A DNA stretch of 64,000 bases from Ensifer sp. LCM 4579. GTDB lineage: Bacteria > Pseudomonadota > Alphaproteobacteria > Rhizobiales > Rhizobiaceae. The notes below the pieces were generated by a model that worked only from the letters and a program-made list of their open reading frames with translations, had not been told where the DNA came from and did not search any database. The translations under genes and the position numbers were made by a program. Location of the stretch: the NCBI RefSeq assembly GCF_001854885.1, contig NZ_MDDV01000007.1, positions 62,001 to 126,000 of the forward strand, given 5' to 3'. Below are positions 8,829-17,459 of this stretch, in pieces; the stretch's first letter is position 1, and each line of letters starts with the position of its first letter.

Positions 8829-9944
8829 TTACTTGCCGGCCGCCTGGGCCGCGTAGTTGTAGCTGTCATAGCTGTATTCGGCGACGCGGAACCATTGGAA
8901 GGATTCGTCGCGGAACTTCTTCCACTGCGGATAGATCTTCGCCCAGGCGGGGTGTTTGTCCTCGAATTCGTCGTAGAGCTCGAAGGTGGCCTTGTAGGCG
9001 GCGTCCAGGATATCCCGCGGCATCGGCCTCAGTTTCACGCCCTTGCCGACGAGCGTGCGGATCGCGGTCGTGTTCTTGACATCGTACATGGCCTGCATGT
9101 TGAGATTTGCAGCCTTGCAGGCGGTATCGAGCGCGACCTTGTAGGCCTCCGGCAGCGCCTCGTACTGCGCCTTGTTGACGAAGAAGTGCACGGTCAACCC
9201 GCCTTCCCAATAGGCCGGATAATAATAGTTCGGCGCGATCTGGTAGAAACCGAGGCGCTCGTCGTCGTAGGGACCGATCCATTCGGCGGCGTCGATCGTG
9301 CCGCGCTCGAGCGCCGGATAGATGTCGCCGCCCGGCAATTGCTGCGGCACGACGCCGAGCTTCGCCATGACCTGGCCGGCAATGCCGGCGATGCGCATCT
9401 TTACGCCCTTCAGATCGGCAAGGCTCTTGATCTCGTTGCGGAACCAGCCGCCCATCTGGGCACCGGTCGCGCCGCCCGGAATGCCGACGACGCCATAGTC
9501 GGCGAGGAACGCGTTATAGGCCTCGTTGCCGCCGCCATGATAGAGCCAGGCATTTTGCTGGCGCGCGTTCATGCCGAACGGGATGGTCGAACCGATCGCG
9601 AATGTCGGATCCTTGCCGGTGAAGTAGTAGCCGCAGGTGTGCGCGATCTCGACCGTGTTGGCGTTCACTGCGTCGAGGGCCTGCGGTCCCGGCACGATCT
9701 CGCCCGCCTGGAACACCTGGATCTGGAATTTGCCTTCCGTGATCTTCGACAGCATCTCGGCCATCACCACGGCGCCGCCGTAGATCGTGTCGAGATTGTT
9801 CGGGAAGCCCGAGGTAAGGCGCCAGCGAAGCGCGGGCAATTCCGCGGCGATCGCCGGAGCGGCGAGCGTCGAACCGGCGGCGGTTGCAACGCCGGCCAGC
9901 ACGCCTTTCGACAGGAAGTTTCGTCTGTTGAGAGTATGCGTCAT
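8829..9944 (-). CDS. TRAP transporter solute-binding protein (DctP family, TakP-like)
   Basis: The 371-residue receptor begins with NRRNFLSKGVLAGVATAA, a twin-arginine-like signal, and cleaves near APAIAAE. The mature start LRWRLTSGFPNNLDTIYGGA and the segments GEIVPGPQALDAV, GKDPTFAIGSTIPFGMNARQQNAWLY and QMGGWFRNEIKSLADLKGVKMRI closely resemble TakP of Rhodobacter, which binds 2-oxoacids such as pyruvate. The Arg of KGVKMRIAG would clamp the ligand carboxylate. The gene is the last of the Q-M-P operon. A role in 2-oxoacid or monocarboxylate uptake is inferred from recalled family resemblance. Confidence 0.9.
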   Translation of the reverse strand: MTHTLNRRNFLSKGVLAGVATAAGSTLAAPAIAAELPALRWRLTSGFPNNLDTIYGGAVVMAEMLSKITEGKFQIQVFQAGEIVPGPQALDAVNANTVEIAHTCGYYFTGKDPTFAIGSTIPFGMNARQQNAWLYHGGGNEAYNAFLADYGVVGIPGGATGAQMGGWFRNEIKSLADLKGVKMRIAGIAGQVMAKLGVVPQQLPGGDIYPALERGTIDAAEWIGPYDDERLGFYQIAPNYYYPAYWEGGLTVHFFVNKAQYEALPEAYKVALDTACKAANLNMQAMYDVKNTTAIRTLVGKGVKLRPMPRDILDAAYKATFELYDEFEDKHPAWAKIYPQWKKFRDESFQWFRVAEYSYDSYNYAAQAAGK

Positions 9945-10003
9945 TCGTGGTCCTCCTCAGTTTGGATGGGTGATTTACGGGTAGCTGCCGCGCCACAGCG
10001 CGG

Positions 10004-11554
10004 TTACTGTTGCGGGGCGCCGAAGTCCGGCGTGGGCGAGCCGAAGTCCACGGACGAGAGGTCGGGGCTCGTCCCGCCGTCTTCCGTGCCGAAGGGCGCG
10101 GCCGGGGTGCCGAAGGGATTGCTTTCCGCGTCTCCCGGCATCGGGACATCCAGCTGGATTTCTGACGGGTCCACCTCCACCTGACCGGACTTGTAGTGGG
10201 TGACGAGGCCGGGGAAGGAGATGACGAGCATGACCATTGCCAGCTGGATGCCGAGGAAAGGCAGCGCACCCCTGTAGATCTGGCCGGATGTAACCGGTTG
10301 GATGGTCTCGCCGGTCACCTTGTCGCGATAGGCGCGGGCGGGTGCCACCGAGCGGAGATAGAAGAGCGAGAAGCCGAAGGGCGGGTGCATGAAGCTCGTC
10401 TGCATATTGATCGCCAGCATCACGCCAAACCAGATGAGGTCGATGCCGAGACTATCCGCAACCGGCGCCAGCAGCGGGATGATGATGAAGGCAAGCTCGA
10501 AATAGTCGAGGAAGAAGGCGAGGAAGAAGACGAGCAGGTTGGCGGCGATCAGGAAGCCAAGCTCGCCGCCGGGTATCGACGTCATCAGGTGCTCGACCCA
10601 GACATGACCGTTCACGCCATAAAAGGTGAGCGAGAAGACGCGCGCGCCGAGCAGGATGAAGATCACGAAGGACGAGAGCTTCGCCGTTGCATAGAGCGCC
10701 GAACGCAGGATCGTCAGGTCGAGGCGGCGGTTGCACAGTGCCAGAATCAGCGCCCCGACCGCGCCCATGGCGCCGCCTTCCGTCGGCGTGGCAAGGCCGA
10801 TGAAGATGGTGCCGAGCACGAGGAAGATGAGGGCGAGGGGCGGGATGAGGGACGTCATCACCTTGCGTGCAAGCTTGAGGCCGCGGAGCGATCGGGCTTC
10901 GGCCGGCAGCGCCGGCACGCTCTTCGGCTGCAGCAGCGACATGACCGCGATGAAGCCGGCATAGACGGCGACGAGCAGCAGACCCGGCACTAGTGCGCCC
11001 TTGTACATGTCGCCCACGGAGCGGCCGAGCTGGTCGGCGAGGATGATCAGCACCAGGCTCGGCGGGACGATCTGTGCCAGCGTCCCTGCGGCGGCGATTG
11101 TGCCGGCGGCTATCCTCCGGTCGTAGCCGTAGCGCAGCATGATCGGCAGCGAGATCAAACCCATGGAGATGACCGAGGCTGCAACGACGCCCGTAGTCGC
11201 CGCCAGGATCGCGCCGACGAAGACGACGGCGAAGGCGAGCCCGCCACGAACCGGTCCGAAGAGTTGCCCGATCGTGTCGAGCAGATCCTCCGCCATCCCG
11301 CTTCGCTCCAGGATGAGGCCCATGAAGGTGAAGAAGGGGATCGCAAGCAGAGTCTCGTTCGACATCTGCCCGAAGATCCGGTCGGGAATGGCCCCGAAGA
11401 GGCTCGCGGGCAGGAGGCCCATTTCGATGCCGATGAAGCCGAAAACGAAGCCGACGAAGGCGAGGGCAAAGGCGACCGGATAGCCGATCAGCAGCACGAC
11501 GATCAGCGACAGAAACATGATCGGCGCGAGATTTTCCGCGAAGAAAGCGAACAT
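10004..11554 (-). CDS. TRAP transporter large permease (DctM)
   Basis: The 516-residue protein is the ion-coupled transporter subunit, with roughly 12 spans of the DctM/ion-transporter fold (for example FFTFMGLILERSGMAEDLLDTIG and AAAGTLAQIVPPSLVLIILAD). The last 65 residues or so are unusual. After the final span comes a hydrophilic tail rich in P, G, D and S (VDPSEIQLDVPMPGD... to DFGAPQQ). Typical DctM proteins of about 430 residues end at the membrane, so this one is long both there and in an extra internal region. It sits between the small permease and receptor genes. Confidence 0.92.
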   Translation of the reverse strand: MFAFFAENLAPIMFLSLIVVLLIGYPVAFALAFVGFVFGFIGIEMGLLPASLFGAIPDRIFGQMSNETLLAIPFFTFMGLILERSGMAEDLLDTIGQLFGPVRGGLAFAVVFVGAILAATTGVVAASVISMGLISLPIMLRYGYDRRIAAGTIAAAGTLAQIVPPSLVLIILADQLGRSVGDMYKGALVPGLLLVAVYAGFIAVMSLLQPKSVPALPAEARSLRGLKLARKVMTSLIPPLALIFLVLGTIFIGLATPTEGGAMGAVGALILALCNRRLDLTILRSALYATAKLSSFVIFILLGARVFSLTFYGVNGHVWVEHLMTSIPGGELGFLIAANLLVFFLAFFLDYFELAFIIIPLLAPVADSLGIDLIWFGVMLAINMQTSFMHPPFGFSLFYLRSVAPARAYRDKVTGETIQPVTSGQIYRGALPFLGIQLAMVMLVISFPGLVTHYKSGQVEVDPSEIQLDVPMPGDAESNPFGTPAAPFGTEDGGTSPDLSSVDFGSPTPDFGAPQQ

Positions 11555-11571
11555 GTGACGAGATCCTGATT

Positions 11572-12120
11572 TTAGAGGGCGTTGGCTTCGGCGTCAGCGA
11601 GCGCAATCGCATCGGGCAGGTCGCCGCGAAGGATGGCGATGCGCTTGATCAGTTCCGAAAGCCCCTGGAGCGCCAGCAGTCCGAATCCGATCGGGATCAG
11701 CATCCAGACGGGCCAGAGGACCAAACCGCCGGTATTGTTGGAGATCTCGCCGCTCGAGAACTTCGCAAAGAAGATCGGTGTCGCCAGATAGATCGTGATC
11801 AGACAGAAGGGCATGAGGAAAAGGACCGTTCCCAGCGCCTCGATCCAGAGCTGCGCACGCCGGGGCAGGTGACCATAGACGAGGTCGACCTTGACATGCT
11901 CGTTGTTGAGCAGGGTGAAGCCGGCCGCAACCAGGAAAACGGCCGAGAACAGGTACCATTGCGCCTCGAGCCAGGCGTTTGAGCTGAGGTCGAAAAGCTT
12001 GCGCGAGATCGCATTGAGGGCGCTGATCAGCACATCAGCCAGAAGCAGCCACGAGACCGCCTTGCCCGCATGGGTATTCGTCGCGTCGATGACGCGGGAC
12101 AGCGACAAGAAGATAGGCAT
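11572..12120 (-). CDS. TRAP transporter small permease (DctQ)
   Basis: I start the gene at 12120 (MPIFLSLSRVIDATN) because GGGAGGAAATTCG directly precedes it. A longer in-frame extension upstream has no ribosome site and would run through the regulatory region. The 182-residue product has four spans, with the DctQ hallmark SSNAWLEAQWYLFSAVFLVAAGFTLLNN in the second pair. It is the first gene of the TRAP operon, with 17 bases before dctM. It pairs with DctM in the membrane. Confidence 0.9.
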   Translation of the reverse strand: MPIFLSLSRVIDATNTHAGKAVSWLLLADVLISALNAISRKLFDLSSNAWLEAQWYLFSAVFLVAAGFTLLNNEHVKVDLVYGHLPRRAQLWIEALGTVLFLMPFCLITIYLATPIFFAKFSSGEISNNTGGLVLWPVWMLIPIGFGLLALQGLSELIKRIAILRGDLPDAIALADAEANAL

Positions 12121-12229
12121 CGAATTTCCTCCCCGATGACGGGTGGCTTGGGACCACCGGTCGTCGCGGCAATTGGTATGCTCGCGCTTTTCTGGCTGCA
12201 AGGAGGAATATTTAGGAGATTCAATAACA

Positions 12230-12245
12230 TACCCAGAAGTGGGTA
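12230..12245. promoter_or_regulatory. Candidate NarL-type operator upstream of the TRAP operon
   Basis: The sequence TACCCA-GAAG-TGGGTA is a perfect inverted repeat. Read as two heptamers it has a 7-2-7 layout (TACCCAG and TACCCAC facing each other), the architecture NarL-type regulators bind. It lies about 110 bases upstream of the dctQ start and only a few bases from the end of the adjacent NarL-type response-regulator gene. The binding role is inferred. Confidence 0.5.
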
Positions 12246-12251
12246 GGCCGC

Positions 12252-12884
12252 TCACGTCAACCCGTGCTCGATGACATACCGCGTCAGCCCGGCGGTCGTC
12301 GCAATGCCGAGCTTCCTTTTCAGGTTCTTGCGATGCGTTTCCACCGTGGCGGCCGAAATGCCGAGGGTCTTTGCGATATCGCGATTGCTCTGGCCGGACG
12401 CCAAGAGACGCAGCACCTCCTGCTCACGAAGGGTAAGCGGCACGGCGTTGTCGTCGGCATTGCGTTCCATCAGCACGTCCGAGACCCCGGAGGAGAAGTA
12501 GGTCTCGCCGCGCGCGACCGCCTCGATCGCCGCAACGATCTCCTCGGTCGAGACATCCTTGAGGATATAGCCGCGAGCGCCTTTGAGAACCGACGTCGAG
12601 ATGTATTCCCGGCTGTCATGCATGGAAAGCATGAGGACGCGTATGCCGGGCAGTTGCTGCTTGAAGAGCTCGATCGCGTCGATGCCGTTCACTTGCGGCA
12701 TGTTGATGTCCATCAGCACGACATCCGGCTGCGCGCGCAGGGCAATCTCGAGCCCCGCGCGCGCCAGCCCCGCGGTGCCGACCACCTCCACCTGGCCGTA
12801 GGTTTCGAGCAGCGCCTTGAGGCCGTCGAGCACCAGCGGATGGTTGTCTATCAGGAGGACCTTGATGGGTTGCTGTCTGCTCAT
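12252..12884 (-). CDS. NarL/FixJ-type response regulator
   Basis: I place the start at 12884 (MSRQQPIKVLLIDNHP), where the ATG overlaps the kinase stop as ATGA. The product has 210 residues. The receiver domain (1-120) carries D13, phosphoacceptor D59 (VLMDINMPQ) and the K of YILKDVS. A LuxR-type helix-turn-helix (about 147-205, LTLREQEVLRLLASGQSNRDIA) follows. It is transcribed with the kinase toward the TRAP operon and probably controls it in response to extracellular organic acids. Confidence 0.93.
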   Translation of the reverse strand: MSRQQPIKVLLIDNHPLVLDGLKALLETYGQVEVVGTAGLARAGLEIALRAQPDVVLMDINMPQVNGIDAIELFKQQLPGIRVLMLSMHDSREYISTSVLKGARGYILKDVSTEEIVAAIEAVARGETYFSSGVSDVLMERNADDNAVPLTLREQEVLRLLASGQSNRDIAKTLGISAATVETHRKNLKRKLGIATTAGLTRYVIEHGLT

Positions 12885-14260
12885 GCTGCCTCCAGCCGTT
12901 TTTCGGCCTCGTGGTTTGCCGATTTCGGCAGCATCGCGGTCAGGCGCGTCCCCTCCGGGCCCGATTTGACGAGCAGGAGACCGCCGAAATGCGCCATGCG
13001 TTCCTGCATGTTGCGCAGGCCAAGCCCGCCTCGGCCATCCTTGACGTCCTCCTCCACGAAACCATTGCCATTGTCCGCAATCGTCATCCTGGCGCGCTCC
13101 TTTTCGCTCCAGAGCCTGATTTCCACCCGGCTTGCCCCGGAATGCCGCTCGATATTGTTGAGGGCTTCCTGGGCGATGCGGTAAAGGGCCGTGCTCGCCT
13201 CCGGCCTCAGCATGTCCCGCCACGAGGCTTCCATGTCCACCTCAATTCCGGTGCGCTCGGTGAAGTTCTCGCTGAGCGCCTTCAGCGCCGGCGTCAGGCC
13301 GAGATCGTCGAGCACCCGCGGCCGCAATTCGTGCGAAAGCCGTCGCACCTCCTTGATCGCGCCGTTCAAGGCCTCGACGCCGACGTCGATCGCCCTGGAA
13401 GCGTCCTCGCTACGGTTCTTGACCTGGCGGCTCGCAAGGTCGATCGCATAGCGCACGCCGACGAGGTTCTGCGATATCCCGTCATGCAATTCGCGGGCGA
13501 GCCGCGCGCGTTCCTCCTCCTGCGTGTCGATGATGCGCTGCGTCAGCTGCTTCAGCTTGCCGTCCGCCATTCGCCGTTCGCGCAGCGTCACCAGCATGCA
13601 GGTGGCGAAGACGAGCAGCACGGCCGGTACGGCGATCAGCGTCACGACCAGAAAGGTCGTGCGGATATTCTCGCGGAGATCCGCCTTGGCGGCCGCGGTT
13701 TGCGCAAAGACGTCGTCGAGATAGACCCCCGTTCCGATCATCCAGTTCCATTTGTCGAGGCCGGCGGCGAAGGAGAGCTTGTCGGCAAGCTTGCCGGAGG
13801 AGGGCTTTTCCCATTTGTACTGATGGAGCCCGCCACCTTCCTTGGCCTTGGCGATCAGATTGGCAATGACGCGGTCGCCATCGGGATCGACGAGGCCGAG
13901 CCAGTTGCGTCCCGGACGAAAGTCCTGTCGGGGATGAACGAGATTGTTGCCGTCGTAGTCGTAAACAAAGAAATAGCCGTCCCGGCCGTAGTCGAGGCTC
14001 TTGAGGATCGCCTTGACCTTTTCCTTCGCTGCCTCGTCGTCGGGACCCGCCTTGCCATATACCTCGTTGATTGCCGAGAGGGCGAGATTGGTGAGGTTCA
14101 GAAGCTCATTCTCCTTCGCCTTCAGCATGTTTTTCTCGAAGGTATCGATGCTGCTTTGAACGAGTGTCGTCGACTGCCATGTGATGAAGGCGGTAACGGT
14201 CAGGATCGCGACGATCAGAGGGACGATGGCCAGGGCGACGATCTGGTGACGAAGATGCAA
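12881..14260 (-). CDS. Membrane sensor histidine kinase with Cache domain (HisKA_3 type)
   Basis: The start is taken as the TTG at 14260 (MHLRHQIVALAIVP), preceded by GGAGG at seven bases; the frame is open further up, but that part reads as non-coding. The 459-residue protein has a first span (about 7-30) and a periplasmic single Cache domain (about 35-190). The Cache domain includes YGRDGYFFVYDYDGNNLVHP and the GTGVYLDDVF ending. A second span (about 205-230) follows. The kinase core has EERARLARELHDGISQN with H259 as the phosphorylation site, and an ATPase domain with NxxxH (ALNNIERH) and DNGNGF. Cache domains of this type often sense small carboxylates, which fits the TRAP neighbour. Confidence 0.92.
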   Translation of the reverse strand: MHLRHQIVALAIVPLIVAILTVTAFITWQSTTLVQSSIDTFEKNMLKAKENELLNLTNLALSAINEVYGKAGPDDEAAKEKVKAILKSLDYGRDGYFFVYDYDGNNLVHPRQDFRPGRNWLGLVDPDGDRVIANLIAKAKEGGGLHQYKWEKPSSGKLADKLSFAAGLDKWNWMIGTGVYLDDVFAQTAAAKADLRENIRTTFLVVTLIAVPAVLLVFATCMLVTLRERRMADGKLKQLTQRIIDTQEEERARLARELHDGISQNLVGVRYAIDLASRQVKNRSEDASRAIDVGVEALNGAIKEVRRLSHELRPRVLDDLGLTPALKALSENFTERTGIEVDMEASWRDMLRPEASTALYRIAQEALNNIERHSGASRVEIRLWSEKERARMTIADNGNGFVEEDVKDGRGGLGLRNMQERMAHFGGLLLVKSGPEGTRLTAMLPKSANHEAEKRLEAA

Positions 14261-14525
14261 GTGCGTTCCTCCAATCCATGCTCGCCGGTTCGCTGGAAGC
14301 GCGGGTCGTTTTCTCCGCTCGCCGACGGTGAACCTTGAAAAGGCTAGCCCACAGGATGAGGTGGAAGTCAACTCGGGCTTGCCTGTCTCGGGGCTTTTCT
14401 CAGGCGGGACGCGGACGTTCGTGCGCTGGCCGCAGGTGCCGCCTCGCGCGAACGCCTTGCGCACGCAGTTACAACAGTTTGGGCAAGTCAGGCCAAGTTC
14501 CATAACATAGATTATCTGATTTTGT

Positions 14526-14640
14526 TGTGTAACCGCAAAGTTAAAGTGTCCTGATCCTGCAAAGTAAGAATGTCACTCTCCCCGCGTTTTGATGACCTGG
14601 GAGGTTGCGGATGGGGACTGATTGCGATGAGCGAGCGGCG
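14526..14640. mobile_element. Probable 5' relic of an insertion sequence
   Basis: The stretch ending in a run of ATG GGG ACT GAT TGC GATGAGCGAGCGG resembles, from memory, the non-coding lead and first codons (MSER...) of ISNCY-type transposases common in rhizobia. Nothing of the transposase follows: the sequence switches straight into the 3' end of the oxygenase gene. The call rests on recall and needs comparison with an IS collection. Confidence 0.3.
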
Positions 14641-14641
14641 C

Positions 14642-15574
14642 TTACTTCGCGGACGCCAGAATATCGCCGAAACGCAGGACCTTGTCCGCCGTTGCCGTGC
14701 CATCGTCGTAGAGATCGACGACCTCTTCCGGCAGGAGACGACTTGCGTCGGCCGCGCAGACATAGTCACGCATCGTCGTGCCCGTACACCGAGAATCGAT
14801 GTTTGCGGCACCGCGGCGAGCCACGACGTCATCGATGTGGACTGTCCTGAAGTCGATGCTGTATCTCGCCACCCCGGTCGTATTCGGAACAGTTTCGTGC
14901 AGCTGTGCTCCTGAGAACGCGATGATGCCACCCGGAGGCGGCAGATAGCGCAGCGACCGTTCGTTCAGCTCCTGCTGGGGCTTTGGCTGTTCACGGCTAT
15001 CGCTCTTGACGTGCTGAGCGGCACTCGCGCGGTTTTTGGTATTCCATTCGTAGTAGTTGTAAATTTCCGAATTGTTCTTGACCGGGCTATCGAAATAGCC
15101 TGGATAGAACCCCATAGCGTTGTCCGGGTCGATCCGGTAGATCGGAAACCACCAGTTGATCTGGCACATCGGCGCCGAGTACCAGGTGTCGCGATGCGGG
15201 TGGAAGGCGTAGGCGATCCCCGACGACAGGAAATGGGACGGATAGGCCGAACGCATTCTCGGCACGTCGAAATAGAGCTTGTCGAGATCGATGCCCAATT
15301 CCTGCATTATCAGCGGAATGAGCCTCTTGCACTCGGGATGGTGGATAAAGGCAGGCTTCGTCTTCGAAAGCACTCCAGCAACCTCTTCCGCCGAAAGATG
15401 CTCGTGAATGGTCCGCGGATCGTGCGGCGCAAAAGCTTTTTGAAGCATTTCTTTGGCAAGCGCGATCAATGCCCGGGTGCCGTCGGTAGCCGAAAAGATG
15501 AAGATATCGCCGGAGTAAAGTCTGCGGCGGCGTTCTTCGTCATCCAGATCAGAGTCAATGAAGATGGCAGGCAT
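14642..15574 (-). CDS. Putative Fe(II)/2-oxoglutarate-dependent dioxygenase (phytanoyl-CoA dioxygenase-like)
   Basis: The 310-residue protein has the iron-binding triad of this superfamily. H127 and D129 are in FHPHRDTWYSAP and the distal H229 is in FSGAQLHETVPN. R240 or R246 (ARYSIDFRTVH) could bind 2-oxoglutarate. The spacing of about 100 residues between the HxD and the distal histidine fits a double-stranded beta-helix. It would hydroxylate an organic substrate, but nothing shows which. It is a single gene on the minus strand, followed by an IS-like relic, next to polysaccharide genes. A link to surface-glycan modification is possible but unproven. Confidence 0.75.
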   Translation of the reverse strand: MPAIFIDSDLDDEERRRRLYSGDIFIFSATDGTRALIALAKEMLQKAFAPHDPRTIHEHLSAEEVAGVLSKTKPAFIHHPECKRLIPLIMQELGIDLDKLYFDVPRMRSAYPSHFLSSGIAYAFHPHRDTWYSAPMCQINWWFPIYRIDPDNAMGFYPGYFDSPVKNNSEIYNYYEWNTKNRASAAQHVKSDSREQPKPQQELNERSLRYLPPPGGIIAFSGAQLHETVPNTTGVARYSIDFRTVHIDDVVARRGAANIDSRCTGTTMRDYVCAADASRLLPEEVVDLYDDGTATADKVLRFGDILASAK

Positions 15575-15942
15575 GGATTTCCCTCCTTAAACGAACTGAT
15601 CCGGGATGCCGTTTCCGCCTATTCTGGCGTCCATAGCTGCGCGCGCGGTTATTTGTGATGCTACGCGAGCCGTAAGGGCAGGAACAGAGGGTCGTTCGGA
15701 GTAGCCGCCTCGACCGTTGGTGCTTGTTTCATGCCACTGGTGGCTACATCGGCCGGAAAATCGTACCCGATTTTCGGAAAGCTCGATGCGCAGAGTCGAA
15801 CTGCTACAGCGATCTTTTCTCCCTGTCGCAGAGCGCGGGTTGGGTCAAGCACGAGAACCGTACGCCGACCGGCTCGGTCAATCCGCCGGGATCGCCTTTG
15901 TGGAATTGCGGTCCACATGGACGGGACGACATCCGAAGGTGG
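15575..15942. other. Non-coding stretch upstream of the oxygenase
   Basis: This stretch holds the promoter region of the minus-strand oxygenase (ribosome site GGAGGGAAATCC at its left edge). A minus-strand frame at 15661-15918 is open but has no ribosome site or recognisable family. I see no other structure. Confidence 0.4.
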
Positions 15943-16152
15943 TCAGATGGCTCGGTCGATATCTGGCAGCTTGCAATGCCACTTCTTCACCCGCAACGCC
16001 GGGTGCTGCTCGGACCATGCGGCAATATGCATGACGGATCGGAACATGCATTGGGTCACCGAGGCTGTGTCTTCGAGCCGCAGAGCCTCTTCGCGACACC
16101 TTTCGGGCGCCGAGAGCAGGCAGACTGTCAGTATAAGCGTTACCGCTTCCAT
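15943..16152 (-). CDS. Small Cys-containing protein, possibly secreted
   Basis: This 69-residue frame begins MEAVTLILTVCLLSAPERCREEALRL, a hydrophobic N terminus followed by a Cys-rich body. It ends with QCMFRSVMHIAAWSEQHPALRVKKWHC. The C-x(n)-C spacing and the WxxxHPxxxVxxWxC ending resemble short conserved proteins seen in rhizobia, from memory. The ribosome site is weak and the base composition is lower in GC than the neighbours. It could still be a chance frame. Confidence 0.45.
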   Translation of the reverse strand: MEAVTLILTVCLLSAPERCREEALRLEDTASVTQCMFRSVMHIAAWSEQHPALRVKKWHCKLPDIDRAI

Positions 16153-16274
16153 GATGGCGGCGAATCCAGAAATCCCCGACTGTGCAAATTTACGCAGATG
16201 CTAATTGAAGTGCAATGGATGAATGTCTCAAATCACAAAGCCGCACCGCGGCGAGTGAGCCTCGGAGCATCCCG

Positions 16275-17339
16275 TCAGGCCCTCCCCCCTGTGGCAATGC
16301 GCAACAGTGACGGCGCAAAGCGGCTGGCGATCCGTTGCGTGACGATACACGTGCCAATGGTCAAGGGTCCTGAGAGTATAAAAAAAATGTAGAATTCTTC
16401 CATGGTAAAAAATTGCGAGAATACATGAAAAAGCATTATTTCGACATAATAGTGAGACAGAAACATGAAGAAACTGAATTGGGAATATTTAGATAGTTTT
16501 CCAAAGGCTGTCTTGTTCAGATATCCGATCAATGGCCACGCTGCGAGAAAGCCCAATAGTCTGTGCCCTATCCACCAGATGGACTCAAAATCAACCTTGA
16601 AATAGAAAATAACGAATGCCGATATCAGATAGATCGGCACGGTGATTGGAAGCAAAAAATCTATAGAACGGGCATCGATACGCATCGATGCGACGAGAGC
16701 CCCAAGGAAAAATCCAATTAGAATATCGTTTCGTATCACAATATATGAATCAAGGTTATGGATTCCCACGATTAATATTAGCGAAAATGAAAAAAGTGGG
16801 TATCTGCGAAATGGTATCGCAATGCACAGAGCGATCAGGTTGCAGGCGATCAGGTTTCTCAAGAAGTGGAGGGGCTCATTCGCCGGTTGCTCCGTAAGGC
16901 CAAGAATCGCGTTGCTCCAATTGAGAATGTCCCCGTCAATTAACTTATCGTATTTGCCGAGATATTGTCCATTCCATTGAAAAGCCAAAATCGAAATGGC
17001 CATGGGAATATTCCATAGCAGCATCGGCACGAAGAGTGTCATATATTTTCTGGACAAGAACGAGATTGGCTTCCGCTCGAAACTCGATGAAAAGCACAGA
17101 TATCCGGAGATGACCGTCAAAGTACTCGCTGCTGTCTTCAGTAATCCAATCTGGATAAATCCGCGAACATAGCCAAGGTTGTCCCAAGAATAGAGACTGA
17201 GCTCCGACGGTATCCGTGTGTGGTGAAGTACAATGGCCGCGATAAGGATGATTCTTGACAGCTCGATCCTTGTTCTCAATTCAGCGCCCACAGCAATTTG
17301 CGGGCTGTCGACGGGCTGATGAACAATTGCTGCAGTCAT
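16275..17339 (-). CDS. Acyltransferase family 3 membrane protein (polysaccharide O-acylation)
   Basis: This 354-residue protein has about ten spans and the acyltransferase-3 layout. The first span carries LSRIILIAAIVLHHTRIP, with the catalytic-type His, and the second ends SGYLCFSS. Such proteins transfer acetyl or succinyl groups to surface polysaccharides from the cytoplasmic side. The gene is visibly AT-richer than everything around it, with many ATA, TTA and AAA codons, which points to recent transfer. It is on the same strand as the pyruvyltransferase gene upstream. Confidence 0.8.
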   Translation of the reverse strand: MTAAIVHQPVDSPQIAVGAELRTRIELSRIILIAAIVLHHTRIPSELSLYSWDNLGYVRGFIQIGLLKTAASTLTVISGYLCFSSSFERKPISFLSRKYMTLFVPMLLWNIPMAISILAFQWNGQYLGKYDKLIDGDILNWSNAILGLTEQPANEPLHFLRNLIACNLIALCIAIPFRRYPLFSFSLILIVGIHNLDSYIVIRNDILIGFFLGALVASMRIDARSIDFLLPITVPIYLISAFVIFYFKVDFESIWWIGHRLLGFLAAWPLIGYLNKTAFGKLSKYSQFSFFMFLSHYYVEIMLFHVFSQFFTMEEFYIFFILSGPLTIGTCIVTQRIASRFAPSLLRIATGGRA

Positions 17340-17459
17340 GGCATGAGAGCCTTGTCGTCACGGGTTCCGTTCCCATCGGGCGCGAGGCTTTCTGCCGGCA
17401 TTTGGGATTCGGTTGCCATGGCTGCTCCAAAAACCTGAAACGCAGGAGCCATCTGCAAT

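Noticed and set aside
15661-15918. Minus-strand frame of 85 codons ending LPLRLA
   Set aside because: No ribosome site, no family and no partner; it could be a decayed gene end, but I cannot support that.
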